A stretch of DNA of 64,000 bases from JANOYJ01 sp963792485 (GCA_963792485.1 CAWBWL010000011.1:1-64000); one strand, 5' to 3'; numbered from the stretch's first letter, positions 41,998-51,166 are shown. Numbers and translations are program-made. The notes: generated by a model from the letters alone, not told the origin.

Positions 41998-42042
41998 CTT
42001 TGGTGGAGAACTGCAGAGTTTGTTGAGAAAGCCCGCAAGAAT

Positions 42043-43098
42043 TTACGGGCAGGGATTCATGTGGAGGTGATGAATCTGGTCAATTTCCGCCAGTGCTTCG
42101 CTTGAGAGAGTGACATTGACGGAATTGAGACACTCTGCCAGCTGCGCCATGGTTGTCGCGCCGATGATGGCCGATGTCATGAATGGACGCTGATTGACAA
42201 AGGCAAGCGCAAGTGTGGCAGGCGAGATGCCTAGTTTCTCAGCCAAGGCAAAATAGGCCTCGAACGCGATATTGGCGCCCGGCGTCTCATAGCGCTGCAT
42301 CCGGTTGAACAGCGTCTTGCGCGCGCCGGCGGGCAGGGCACCGTTCCGGTACTTGCCCGTCAGATAGCCTTGCGCCAAGGGCGAGAAGGCGAGCAGCGAT
42401 ACATCCTCACGTTCGCTAACCTCTGCCGCTCCGGATTCAAATGTGCGGTTCACAAGGTTGTAGGCATTCTGAACAGACTGGATGCGCGCCAGCCCAGACA
42501 TCTGCGAGGCTCTCAAGAAGCGCATCATTCCCCACGGGCTTTCGTTGGATACGCCCGCGAACCGGACTTTGCCCGCCTTGATAAAGTCGTCCAGAACCGC
42601 GAGCTGCTCTTCCAACGGGGTTTCATCGCCTGCCGTCGCAAACCCGTTTTCGCGGTAGGTGGTCGGTATCGAGCCCCAGGGCATCGGGCGCTCGGGAAAA
42701 TGCAGCTGATAAAGATCGACATAGTCGGTGCGCAGCCGTTTCAGGCTGTTCTCAAGCGCCTCGGTCATTTGGGCACGGTTGAGCCGCGTCGGCGACTTGT
42801 CATCCCGCAACCAGGTCATGCCGGAGCGTCCAGCCACCTTGGTTGCAAGTATGATCTTGTCCCGGCACTGACGGGCGGCGAGCCACGAGCCGATGATTTC
42901 CTCCGTCCGCCCCTGAGTCTCCGGGCGTGGCGGAATCGCGTAGAGTTCGGCAGTATCAAAAAAGTTCACGCCGCGCGAGACGGCAAAATCCATCTGCGCG
43001 TGGCCTTCAGCTTCCGTGTTCTGCTCGCCATAAGTCATCGTGCCTAGACAAATGAGCGACACATCAATGCCGGTGCGGCCAAGTTTTCGAGTTTTCAT
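42043..43098 (-). CDS. aldo/keto reductase (Tas-like)
   Basis: A 351-residue NADPH-dependent aldo/keto reductase. It begins MKTRKLGRTGIDVSLICLGTMTYGEQ. The tetrad is visible: Asp and Tyr in NFFDTAELYAIPPRPETQG, Lys in IILATKVAGR and His in VDLYQLHFPERP. The PRPETQGRTEEIIG stretch is characteristic of the Tas/YghZ-like group. The substrate is unknown. It stands just upstream of the xyl operon on the same strand but is separated by 164 bases with a candidate operator, so co-transcription is doubtful. Confidence 0.93.
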   Translation of the reverse strand: MKTRKLGRTGIDVSLICLGTMTYGEQNTEAEGHAQMDFAVSRGVNFFDTAELYAIPPRPETQGRTEEIIGSWLAARQCRDKIILATKVAGRSGMTWLRDDKSPTRLNRAQMTEALENSLKRLRTDYVDLYQLHFPERPMPWGSIPTTYRENGFATAGDETPLEEQLAVLDDFIKAGKVRFAGVSNESPWGMMRFLRASQMSGLARIQSVQNAYNLVNRTFESGAAEVSEREDVSLLAFSPLAQGYLTGKYRNGALPAGARKTLFNRMQRYETPGANIAFEAYFALAEKLGISPATLALAFVNQRPFMTSAIIGATTMAQLAECLNSVNVTLSSEALAEIDQIHHLHMNPCP

Positions 43099-43414
43099 TT
43101 CGGGGACTTTCAGAAAAGGTGCCAGTAAAAGCGCGTGTCGAAAACTGATGCGTCAGGTGCTCTTTTGCAAGCACTGACCGATTTGTGCCAGATTGCGTAA
43201 TCTTGCCTCCCAAACCATTTCACACCAAAATATTACTTGAGGACATTATCTTGGAAAAACCATTTCTGTCGATGGTATGTCTCCGGCATGCGCGCGCCGT
43301 TAAGCCTGAAAATCGAAAACGCCTTTTCGCGTATCTATGGCGAATTGGAATGAAAATCCAAGCGCCTTCGGCCCGCGTCGGATAAGGTTCGGATTCCAAG
43401 CTCTTGGGTACTGC
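43099..43414. other. divergent intergenic region, aldo/keto reductase / sbp
   Basis: About 316 bases between two divergent genes. It should hold both promoters. I see only weak symmetric elements: AGATT-GCGT-AATCT near 43192-43205 and GTGCT-N8-AGCAC near 43157-43174. A 66-codon open frame at 43185-43385 has no ribosome-binding site and no protein-like features, so I do not call it. Confidence 0.4.
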
Positions 43415-44471
43415 GTGAGGAATAAGCATCAGCGATGGGAGGATAGTCTGAGACGCTGCGCCATCGTTTTTTTAGCTGTGCTGCTGTCGTTTCCCATGTT
43501 GCCTGCGGTGGCGCGGGGGGCGGATGTCAGCCTCCTGAATGTGTCCTACGATCCAACACGCGAGTTTTTCCGGGATTTCGACCGCGCCTTCGCCCTATAT
43601 TGGCGTGACAAGACCGGACAGGAGGTGCGCATGCTGGCCTCGCATGGCGGCTCAGGCAAACAGGCCCGCGCCGTTATTGACGGTCTGCAGGCGGATGTCG
43701 TGACGCTGGCCCTTCCGAGCGACATTGACGCCATCGCCAAAAAATCGGGTTTCATCACCTCAGACTGGCGGAGCAAGTTCCCCAACAACGCTTCACCCTA
43801 TGCCTCGACCATTGTGTTTCTGGTGCGAAGGGGCAATCCCAAGTCGATCAAGGACTGGGGTGACCTGATCAAAGACGGCGTTGAAGTAATTACACCAAAC
43901 CCAAAAACATCGGGAGGCGCACGCGTCAACTATCTCGCAGCTTGGGCTTGGGCGCACAATGAGTTCGACGGCGACGAAAGGAAGCATCCGCAGCTATATC
44001 GCCGAACTCTATGCTCACGTTCCGGTTCTCGATACAGGCGCGCGTGCCGCGACGACTACCTTCGTGCAGCGGGAGATCGGCGATGTCCTGCTCACCTGGG
44101 AGAATGAGGCATATTTGGCGCTGGAGGCATTTGAAGGGGGCGATTTTGAGATTGTGGCTCCACAGCAATCAGTTTTGGCGGAGCCGCCGGTTGCCGTCGT
44201 TGACGCCAATGTCGATGCTCATGGCACAAGAAAAGTCGCTGAGGCCTATCTCGCCTACCTGTTTTCGAAGGAAGGGCAGGAAATTATCGTCAAACATCAC
44301 TACCGGCCGGCCAAGCCGGAACTGATCGAGGCAGAAGATAGCAGCGATTTGCCGAAGCTAAATCTGATAACAATCGACGATCCGATGTTTGGTGGCTGGC
44401 CGAAAGTGCAAGCCACGCACTTTGATGCCAATGGAATATTCGACCAGATATACAGACCGGGGAAACGATAA
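43415..44471 (+). CDS. sbp: sulfate ABC transporter substrate-binding protein (frameshifted)
   Basis: Periplasmic sulfate-binding protein. The signal peptide (RRCAIVFLAVLLSFPMLPAVARGA) is followed by the mature start DVSLLNVSYDPTREFF. LASHGGSGKQARAVIDGLQADVVTLALPSDID, VRRGNPKSIKDW and TPNPKTSGGARVNYLAAWAW are typical. The frame breaks after EFDGDE: dropping one A from the AAA at 43977-43979 gives DEGSIRSYIAELYAHV and runs to 44471. The start is uncertain. GTG 43415 gives a long n-region; CTG 43448 sits 5 bases after a GGGAGG site and would need a non-standard start; ATG 43337 is also open. It heads sbp-cysT-cysW-cysA. Confidence 0.92.
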
Positions 44472-45335
44472 ATGGTGAGTTCTGCCCGGCCGTCGGGCTT
44501 CTTTGAGTTGAGAAAGCCAAGCGTGCTGCCCGGATTCAGGCTCGCGCTTGGTTTTTCACTTGTTTACTTGACGCTCATCGTCTTGATTCCTTTGGCGGGT
44601 CTGGTTCTGCGCACTGCAACGCTGGGCTGGACGGATTTCATGTCAGTCCTCACGGACGAGCGGGTCACCCGCGCGCTTATCCTCAGCTTCGGCACAGCTT
44701 TTGCCGCCGCCCTGTTGAACGTCGTTTTCGGTGTGATCGTCGCCTGGGTGCTCGTGCGCTACAAGTTTCCCGGAAAACGCATCATTGACGCCGTGGTTGA
44801 TCTGCCTTTCGCGCTTCCGACCGCCGTCGCCGGCATCGCGCTGACCGCCCTCTATGCGCCAAATGGCTGGATAGGGCAGTTCCTGAAACCGCTGGGGATC
44901 AAGATCGCCTTCACACCCATCGGAATCGTCATTGCGCTGATTTTTGTTGGTCTGCCCTTTATCGTGCGCACAGTTCAGCCGGTGATGGAAGAGATTGACC
45001 GGGAAGTCGAGGAAGCCTCCGCCACGCTTGGCGCCACGCGCTGGCAGACCATCTCAAAAGTCCTGCTGCCCGGCCTGGCGCCGGCCATTCTCACCGGCTT
45101 TGCCCTCGCTTTCGCGCGCGGCGTCGGGGAATACGGCTCGGTCATCTTCATCGCCGGCAATGTGCCCTATGTCACCGAGATAGCCCCGCTCTTGATTGTC
45201 ATAAAACTCGAAGAGTTTGATTATGCGGGCGCGACGGCCGTTGCGACCATCATGCTCGTGATCTCGTTTGCAATGCTGTTTGTCATCAATCTCATTCAGG
45301 CCTGGAGCCGCAAGAGGTACGGCTATGGCGCGTGA
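44472..45335 (+). CDS. cysT: sulfate ABC transporter permease CysT
   Basis: A 287-residue inner-membrane permease with about six membrane segments, beginning with GFSLVYLTLIVLIPLAGLVL. The EAA loop that contacts the ATPase reads EEASATLGATRWQTISKVLLPGLAPA. It pairs with CysW to form the sulfate/thiosulfate channel. The ATG follows the sbp stop directly and its stop overlaps the cysW start, so the genes are translationally coupled. Confidence 0.95.
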   Translation: MVSSARPSGFFELRKPSVLPGFRLALGFSLVYLTLIVLIPLAGLVLRTATLGWTDFMSVLTDERVTRALILSFGTAFAAALLNVVFGVIVAWVLVRYKFPGKRIIDAVVDLPFALPTAVAGIALTALYAPNGWIGQFLKPLGIKIAFTPIGIVIALIFVGLPFIVRTVQPVMEEIDREVEEASATLGATRWQTISKVLLPGLAPAILTGFALAFARGVGEYGSVIFIAGNVPYVTEIAPLLIVIKLEEFDYAGATAVATIMLVISFAMLFVINLIQAWSRKRYGYGA

Positions 45336-46204
45336 GCTCAATGAAGACTCCGCTGCGTCTCCACCCAAGGCGCGCCACAACAGAGAGCCGCCGCGCCCGC
45401 GCAATTCTGATAACTGTCGCGCTCGTCTATCTCGCCTTCTTCCTGCTCCTGCCTTTGGTCGCGGTCTTCACCGAGGCGATGCGCAATGGTCCGGGCGAGT
45501 TCTTTGCGGCTCTTGTTGATCCGGAAGCGGCGTCGGCAATCAAGCTCACGCTTCTGGTCGCGGCAATCGCGGTTCCGCTGAACCTGGTTTTCGGGATTGC
45601 AGCCTCATGGGCGATCGCAAAGTATGAGTTCAAGGGAAAGGCGTTTCTGACGACCTTGATCGATCTGCCGTTTTCGGTTTCGCCTGTCATCTCCGGGCTC
45701 GTCTTCGTGCTGCTGTTCGGCTCTGGCAGCCTGCTCGGTCCCTTGTTCAAATCCTGGGGCATTCAGGTCATTTTCGCTGTCCCGGGCATAGTTCTGGCAA
45801 CAATATTTGTGACCTTCCCCTTTGTCGCCCGCGAACTGATCCCGTTGATGCAGGAGCAAGGGACAACTGACGAGGAGGCAGCGCTCTCGCTGGGCGCAAG
45901 CGGCTGGCAGACATTCCGCCATGTGACGCTGCCCAACATCAAATGGGGCCTGCTTTATGGCGTGCTCTTGTGCAATGCCCGCGCCATGGGCGAGTTCGGA
46001 GCCGTATCCGTGGTCTCCGGTCATATCCGCGGCCTCACCAACACCATGCCGCTGCACATCGAAATTCTCTACAATGAGTATAATTTCATTGCGGCTTTTG
46101 CCGTCGCCTCGCTGCTTGCGGTCCTGGCGCTGTTCACGCTGGTTTTGAAAACCTTGCTGGAACTGCGCTTCAGCGACGAATTGTCCGCCTTGAGACGGCA
46201 TTAG
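45332..46204 (+). CDS. cysW: sulfate ABC transporter permease CysW
   Basis: A 290-residue permease with six membrane segments. The EAA loop reads DEEAALSLGASGWQTFRHVTLPNIKWG. ATTES near the N-terminus followed by ILITVALVYLAFFLLLPLVAVFTEA matches rhizobial CysW. The GTG at 45332 overlaps the cysT stop. An ATG at 45325 opens a different frame (MARELNEDSAASPPKAR) that looks like a plausible N-terminus; one extra C near 45375 could join it to ATTES. So the true N-terminus may be frameshifted, or GTG is right. Confidence 0.93.
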   Translation: MSSMKTPLRLHPRRATTESRRARAILITVALVYLAFFLLLPLVAVFTEAMRNGPGEFFAALVDPEAASAIKLTLLVAAIAVPLNLVFGIAASWAIAKYEFKGKAFLTTLIDLPFSVSPVISGLVFVLLFGSGSLLGPLFKSWGIQVIFAVPGIVLATIFVTFPFVARELIPLMQEQGTTDEEAALSLGASGWQTFRHVTLPNIKWGLLYGVLLCNARAMGEFGAVSVVSGHIRGLTNTMPLHIEILYNEYNFIAAFAVASLLAVLALFTLVLKTLLELRFSDELSALRRH

Positions 46205-46216
46205 GAAAACAGCTGA

Positions 46217-47272
46217 ATGGAAGTTCGCGTCAAAAATGTCCGCAAAGAGTTTGAGCACTTTCCAGCGCTCAATGATGTGTCGCTCGACATCAGGTCGGGT
46301 GAGCTGATCGCGTTGCTTGGCCCGTCCGGATCGGGCAAGACAACTCTCCTGCGCCTGATCGCGGGGCTCGAATTCCCCACAGACGGCGCAATCTTCTTTG
46401 GCGACGAGGATGCCTCCCGCAAGACGGTGCAGGAGCGGCATGTCGGTTTCGTCTTTCAGCATTATGCGCTGTTCCGCCATATGACAGTGCTCCAGAACGT
46501 CGGCTTCGGCCTGAAAGTCCGGCCCGGTTCCACCCGTCCGTCCAAGTCCGAGATCAAGGCGCGGGCGGCTGAGCTTCTCAATCTTGTCCAGCTGCCCGGC
46601 CTTGAGCACCGGTACCCGGCCCAGTTGTCCGGCGGCCAGCGCCAGCGCGTCGCGCTCGCCCGCGCCATGGCCATTGAGCCCAAAGTGCTGCTGCTCGACG
46701 AGCCGTTTGGCGCACTGGACGCGCAGGTGCGGCGCGAATTGCGCTCATGGCTGCGGGAAATCCACAACAAGACCGGGCATACCACCGTCTTTGTGACGCA
46801 TGACCAGGAAGAGGCGCTGGAGCTCGCCGACCGCGTTGTGGTGATGAACCAGGGACAGATCGAACAGGTCGGCACGCCCGACGACATATATGATCATCCT
46901 TCCTCGCCCTTCGTCTTCGGCTTTATCGGCGAATCCTCAAAGCTGCCGGTTACCGTCGGCGGCGGTCAGGTACGCTATCGCGGCACGCAGATTGACACTG
47001 CTGCCGAGGACATGCCCGCAGGCGAGGGCACCATGTATTTCCGGCCCTATGACATCGAGATTGTCGAAGGCTCAAGCGCAGCAATTGAAGGCAAGATCAT
47101 TGCCCGCCGCCGCACGGCGGGCACACGGCATATAGAACTCGAACTGACAGGCGGTGACCGGATGGAAATCGAACTTGCCCCGGAATATCCGACGCCGCAA
47201 GGCGGCACATTATTGTTCCGGCCCAGAAAAGTGGATCATTTTCCCGGCTCGCAGAATGGCAATGGCGCTTGA
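46217..47272 (+). CDS. cysA: sulfate ABC transporter ATP-binding protein CysA
   Basis: A 351-residue ABC ATPase. Walker A is LLGPSGSGKTTLLRLIAGLE, the signature LSGGQRQRVALARAMA, Walker B VLLLDEPFGALDAQVR and the H-loop FVTHDQEEALELADR. The C-terminal TOBE-like domain (FRPYDIEIVEG) is normal for CysA. It starts 12 bases after cysW. Its last codons overlap a candidate -35 box (TTGACG, 47269-47274) for mbfA. Confidence 0.96.
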   Translation: MEVRVKNVRKEFEHFPALNDVSLDIRSGELIALLGPSGSGKTTLLRLIAGLEFPTDGAIFFGDEDASRKTVQERHVGFVFQHYALFRHMTVLQNVGFGLKVRPGSTRPSKSEIKARAAELLNLVQLPGLEHRYPAQLSGGQRQRVALARAMAIEPKVLLLDEPFGALDAQVRRELRSWLREIHNKTGHTTVFVTHDQEEALELADRVVVMNQGQIEQVGTPDDIYDHPSSPFVFGFIGESSKLPVTVGGGQVRYRGTQIDTAAEDMPAGEGTMYFRPYDIEIVEGSSAAIEGKIIARRRTAGTRHIELELTGGDRMEIELAPEYPTPQGGTLLFRPRKVDHFPGSQNGNGA

Positions 47273-47294
47273 CGCATGAACTTGGTGCAGTTAG

Positions 47295-47311
47295 TTTAGA
47301 ATCGTTCTAAG
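47295..47311. promoter_or_regulatory. iron control element (ICE) upstream of mbfA, Irr site
   Basis: TTTAGAATCGTTCTAAG matches the Irr box consensus TTTAGAA-N3-TTCTAAA in 13 of 14 positions. It lies 12-28 bases before the mbfA ATG, just downstream of a candidate promoter (TTGACG at 47269, weak -10 TAGTTT at 47292). That position fits repression by Irr under iron limitation, as reported for mbfA in Bradyrhizobium and Agrobacterium. Confidence 0.88.
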
Positions 47312-47322
47312 GAACAACTCAT

Positions 47323-48306
47323 ATGTTCAGTCGTCTTTTCGGTTCGTCCCGGCGCGATTTCTCGTCGTTGTCTGAGCAGGAGGTTTTGGCACTCGCCATT
47401 TCCTCTGAAGAAGATGATGCGCGAATCTACGCCTCATACGCCGACGGCTTGCGGCAGCAGTTTCCACAATCGGCCAAAGTGTTCCTCGACATGGCGGCGG
47501 AAGAAAACGTCCACCGCGCCCGCCTCATCGACATGCACAAGAGGCGCTTTGGGGAGACCATACCGCTCATCCGCCGCGACCATGTGACGGGCTATTACGA
47601 GCGCAAGCCTGACTGGCTGGTGCGCCCGCTCGGCATTGAAAAAGTCCGCGACATGGCCGAGCAGATGGAGCGGCAGGCCCATCGCTTTTATCTTGAAGCC
47701 GCGTCCCGCACGACAGACGCAGATACGCGCAAACTACTGGGCGATCTCGCCGCCGCCGAAAAGAGTCATGAAAGTCTCGCCCGCAAGCTTGGCCTCGCGC
47801 ATGTTCCGGAAGACACGAAGGCGGAAGAAGCCCAGACCGAGCGCCGTCAGTTCATCTTGACCTATGTCCAGCCAGGCCTGGCAGGCCTTATGGACGGCTC
47901 CGTCTCAACGCTCGCCCCGATATTTGCCACCGCTTTCGCCACGCAAAACACATGGACGACGTTTCTCGTCGGCCTGTCAGCCTCGGTCGGCGCCGGTATT
48001 TCCATGGGCTTTACGGAAGCGGCCCATGACGACGGCAAGATTTCGGGCCGCGGCTCGCCCATCAAGCGTGGCCTCGCCTCCGGCATCATGACCGCCATCG
48101 GCGGACTCGGCCACGCGCTGCCCTATCTCATCCCGCATTTCTGGACCGCAACCACGATTGCCGGCGTCGTTGTAGTGATCGAACTGTTCGCCATCACCTG
48201 GATCCAGAACCGCTACATGGAAACGCCCTGGCTGCGCGCTGCGCTGCAGGTGCTGCTCGGCGGCGGCCTTGTTCTGGCGGCGGGTGTTTTGATCGGCAAT
48301 GCCTAG
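47323..48306 (+). CDS. mbfA: membrane-bound ferritin MbfA
   Basis: A 327-residue fusion of an erythrin/ferritin-like di-iron domain (residues 1-165) with a VIT1/CCC1-type membrane domain (residues 175-327). The di-iron ligands are seen in ISSEEDDARIYASYA, MAAEENVHRARLID, EQMERQAHRFYLEAA and AAEKSHESLA. The membrane half has VQPGLAGLMDGSVSTLAPIFATAF and several hydrophobic segments. In rhizobia MbfA exports iron and protects against iron and peroxide stress. An AAGGA site precedes the ATG and an Irr element overlaps the promoter. It is convergent with the next gene, with a four-base overlap. Confidence 0.94.
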   Translation: MFSRLFGSSRRDFSSLSEQEVLALAISSEEDDARIYASYADGLRQQFPQSAKVFLDMAAEENVHRARLIDMHKRRFGETIPLIRRDHVTGYYERKPDWLVRPLGIEKVRDMAEQMERQAHRFYLEAASRTTDADTRKLLGDLAAAEKSHESLARKLGLAHVPEDTKAEEAQTERRQFILTYVQPGLAGLMDGSVSTLAPIFATAFATQNTWTTFLVGLSASVGAGISMGFTEAAHDDGKISGRGSPIKRGLASGIMTAIGGLGHALPYLIPHFWTATTIAGVVVVIELFAITWIQNRYMETPWLRAALQVLLGGGLVLAAGVLIGNA

Positions 48307-48878
48307 TTTTCAGTGAGGCTCAGAGATTCTGCGGCAAACTGGCAATGATAGGCAAATTCGTCTCGGTGGCCCGGGCTATAGACGCAGCGAACAAAATAAT
48401 CTTTGCCATCGGCGATCGTCGCAATGATCCGCAGCGAATAGACTTTTGAGGAAAAGCCCTTTTGATCAAACAGAATGTCTGCGCCAAGCTGCCCAAGAAT
48501 TTCGGTTTTCGTGGACGAGACGAATTTGATCCTGTGATCTGGTTCAAAGTCTTTCTTGAATTGTTCGACATAAGCTTCAAAATTGTCTTCCGTCAGGTCT
48601 TTCACCCCGCGCGGCTCCATCGCATAAACCCCGATATTCGCTTCTTCGGTTGACGCGCTGTCAGGGCTTGCCATTTCAGCTCGCACGCCAATCGTATCGC
48701 CGGTACCATCGGCGAATTCGTGCGTCTCTTTGTAGTAGTCAGGGTAACTGAAAACGTAAGCGCCAGCGGGGTCGGCATACTCAAGTATTTGGGGATCCTC
48801 ACCGAGGGCGGCGGTTGTGGTCAAGAGAAAGAGGCCGGACGCCGCAGCTGGCAAAAATCCCGTATTGGTTCGGCGCAT
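48303..48878 (-). CDS. secreted hypothetical protein
   Basis: A 191-residue protein with a signal peptide (MRRTNTGFLPAAASGLFLLTTTAALGE, cleavage near residue 26). The mature part starts with PQILEYADPAGAYVFSYPDYY, a pattern seen in small periplasmic PsbP- or DcrB-like proteins that start with a 'Y.n..g.f.f.yP' strand. A single internal cysteine pair occurs (RCVYS, YHCQF) and could form a disulfide. The function is unknown. It stands alone, convergent with mbfA. Confidence 0.75.
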   Translation of the reverse strand: MRRTNTGFLPAAASGLFLLTTTAALGEDPQILEYADPAGAYVFSYPDYYKETHEFADGTGDTIGVRAEMASPDSASTEEANIGVYAMEPRGVKDLTEDNFEAYVEQFKKDFEPDHRIKFVSSTKTEILGQLGADILFDQKGFSSKVYSLRIIATIADGKDYFVRCVYSPGHRDEFAYHCQFAAESLSLTEN

Positions 48879-49068
48879 ATAAGTTCTCCAGACTACGGCA
48901 AGGTTTGAAAGGCACTCATGAAATGAAACCGGCAGTCAGGCAACCAGCCGCGGTCCGTTGAACACTGTTTTCCTGAAGGGGTCTCCCCGTTCACGCTCGA
49001 TTCACCTTTTTCATATAAAGTGACCCGCAATCGGAAGGGACATCCGAGCGACAGGGACTTCTGGGACT

Positions 49069-49218
49069 ATGACACTCTTCAAGCGTTTGCGTGAAATCGC
49101 CTTTGCGGCGCGCGAGTTTGTGGCGCCAAGCTACCATCCGGAATTGCACTATATGCGTGGCCCGGGACCGGCCTGCGCGCGCAAGACGGGATCACGCAGC
49201 GGGCTTTTCGCCGGCTAA
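49069..49218 (+). CDS. possible small protein, 49 residues
   Basis: Bases 48879-49191 form a gap of about 313 bases. In it, an ATG at 49069 opens 49 codons (MTLFKRLREIAFAAREF, then APSYHPELHYMRGPGPACAR) ending at a TAA at 49216-49218 inside the 3' end of the convergent SDR gene. A TATAAA box at 49013-49018, 18 bases from TTCACG, could be a promoter. The amphipathic start looks protein-like, but the ribosome-binding site is weak. I rate it as possible only. Confidence 0.3.
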   Translation: MTLFKRLREIAFAAREFVAPSYHPELHYMRGPGPACARKTGSRSGLFAG

Positions 49219-50061
49219 CCCGTCTTTCATATACTCAGCGAATTTCGCCTCATAATCCTTGTGCCAGCGCGACAGCGCAGGCCGGTTCTCCACAACGTCG
49301 CCTGCCGCCCAGAGCATGCGCAGCTCATCCATTTGCCGTGTGACGCTGTTGTCCGGACACAAGATGTAGAAATCCCCCGCCGCCATGGCGTCAATCATGA
49401 ACTCCGCCACCTGGCCCGGCGTCCATGCGGCAGCCGGCTTCGCCTCCTGCCCGGTCATGCCGGTGAAGGTGAAGCCGGGGATCAAAAGATGCGCGGAAAT
49501 CTTGCCGCCGCCATTGCTGCGCAATTCATGCGCCAGCGCCTCGGTCACCACCTTCACGCCAGCCTTTGACAAATTATAGGCCGTGTCGCCGGGCGGGCAG
49601 GTGATGCCCTGTTTCGACCCGGTGTTGACAATGGCGCAGACGCTGCCCTGCGCCTGCATGGCGGGCGCAAAGATCTGGACGCCGTTGATGACACCCCAAA
49701 GGTTTACGTCCACAATCCGGCGCCATCGGTCAGGCTCGCCAAACAAGGCACCGCCGCCTCCAACTCCGGCATTATTCATCAGAAAAGCCACTTCCCCGAA
49801 GGCCGCGTAAGCGCTGTCTCTCAGCCGTTCGACATCCGCAACCCTGCTGACGTCTGCCGCAAAAGAAAGGACGTCGTCCGCAGCGCGGGCAGATTTGGCG
49901 ACTGTTGCCGCCGCCTTCTGCAGCGCTTCACCGTCAATGTCGGACATGCAGACTTTCATGCCAAGCGCCGCGAGGCGCTCGGCGACCGCAAGCCCTATGC
50001 CGCTCGCGGCCCCAGTGATGACTGCGGCGCGGCCGGGGGCGAGAGCTGGATGACGCGGCAT
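49192..50061 (-). CDS. short-chain dehydrogenase/reductase
   Basis: A 289-residue SDR. The cofactor motif GAASGIG lies in AAVITGAASGIGLAVAERL, MNNAGVGG is the NAG motif, and the catalytic Ser, Tyr and Lys are in VNTGSKQGITCPPGDTAYNLSKAG. SDIDGEAL after the second strand suggests preference for NAD(H). The substrate is unknown. It starts 9 bases after the cysK stop, so the two are probably one transcript. Confidence 0.92.
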   Translation of the reverse strand: MPRHPALAPGRAAVITGAASGIGLAVAERLAALGMKVCMSDIDGEALQKAAATVAKSARAADDVLSFAADVSRVADVERLRDSAYAAFGEVAFLMNNAGVGGGGALFGEPDRWRRIVDVNLWGVINGVQIFAPAMQAQGSVCAIVNTGSKQGITCPPGDTAYNLSKAGVKVVTEALAHELRSNGGGKISAHLLIPGFTFTGMTGQEAKPAAAWTPGQVAEFMIDAMAAGDFYILCPDNSVTRQMDELRMLWAAGDVVENRPALSRWHKDYEAKFAEYMKDGLAGEKPAA

Positions 50062-50070
50062 CAGGGGAAA

Positions 50071-51042
50071 CTACGCCTCGAGCCCGTCAAACAGCGCCGT
50101 CGACAAATAGCGCTCTGCAAAGGACGGTATGATGATGACAATGTTCTTGCCTTTGTTCTCAGACCGCAATCCCACTTTCACCGCCGCCGCCAGCGCCGCG
50201 CCGGAGGAGATGCCAACCGGAATGCCTTCCAGCCTTGCGATCAGCCGGGCATTCTCAAACAACTCTTCGTTCGAGACCTGCACCACTTCGTCGTAAATCG
50301 TGGTGTCTAGAATGGCAGGAGCAAACCCTGCGCCAATCCCCTGAATCTTGTGCGGCCCCGGCGCGCCGCCGGACAGGACCGGCGAGGCTTCCGGCTCGAC
50401 AGCAACGATACGCACACCCGGCTTGCGCGCCTTGAGCACTTGGCCAACGCCGGTGATCGTGCCGCCCGTGCCGATGCCCGACACAAAAATATCGATCTTG
50501 CCATCCGTATCGTTCCAGATTTCCTCCGCCGTGGTCTTGCGATGGATTTCCGGGTTTGCCGGGTTCTCGAACTGCTGCGGCATCACCGCGCCCGGGTTCT
50601 CGGCGAGCAATTCGCCCGCCCGCGCAATCGCGCCCTTCATCCCCTTTGGCCCTTCGGTCAGCACAAGTTCCGCACCCAGCAGCTTCAGCATTTTGCGCCG
50701 CTCGACCGACATGGTCTCCGGCATGGTCAAGATCAGGCGGTAACCCTTGGCCGCTGCCGCGAACGCAAGCGCAATGCCGGTATTGCCCGATGTCGGCTCA
50801 ATCAGCACGGTCTTGCCGGGAATGATCTTGCCCTGTTTCTCGAGGCTCTCGATCATGGCGACGCCGATGCGGTCCTTGACCGACGCGATCGGATTGAAAA
50901 ACTCGAGCTTGCCGAGAAGATTGGCATGCACACCCTTGGCGGCGGCGAATTTGTTCAGACGCACAATCGGCGTGTCACCGATCGTTTCAATGATCGAGTC
51001 ATAGATGCGTCCGCGGCCGGGTTTTCTGGTCTCGCTCATCAT
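50071..51042 (-). CDS. cysK: cysteine synthase A
   Basis: A 323-residue O-acetylserine sulfhydrylase. The PLP lysine is in NPIASVKDRIGVAMI, the phosphate and substrate loops are EPTSGNTGIALA and GIGTGGTITGVG, and SSGAALAAAV is near the C-terminus. It makes cysteine from sulfide, which fits the sulfate transporter 4 kb away, although the two are not one operon. ATG at 51042 or 51039 can serve as start. Confidence 0.96.
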   Translation of the reverse strand: MMSETRKPGRGRIYDSIIETIGDTPIVRLNKFAAAKGVHANLLGKLEFFNPIASVKDRIGVAMIESLEKQGKIIPGKTVLIEPTSGNTGIALAFAAAAKGYRLILTMPETMSVERRKMLKLLGAELVLTEGPKGMKGAIARAGELLAENPGAVMPQQFENPANPEIHRKTTAEEIWNDTDGKIDIFVSGIGTGGTITGVGQVLKARKPGVRIVAVEPEASPVLSGGAPGPHKIQGIGAGFAPAILDTTIYDEVVQVSNEELFENARLIARLEGIPVGISSGAALAAAVKVGLRSENKGKNIVIIIPSFAERYLSTALFDGLEA

Positions 51043-51166
51043 GCTGCTCCCTTGCTTTCAGCGCAGTCTATCGCGGCTTCCGCAAAAAACGAGGGGCGTC
51101 GGTGAAAAATGCGCGCCCGCCTTGGAAATTCATTCCGCAAGAGATGGTTTTGCAGGAGAAATCTGC

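Noticed and set aside
42031..42050. GCCCG/CGGGC hairpin at the end of the aldo/keto reductase gene as terminator
   Set aside because: The stem is only five base pairs, overlaps the coding end, and no U-tract follows.
43185..43385. 66-codon open frame in the divergent space before sbp
   Set aside because: No ribosome-binding site, no recognisable features, and it would cover the promoter region.
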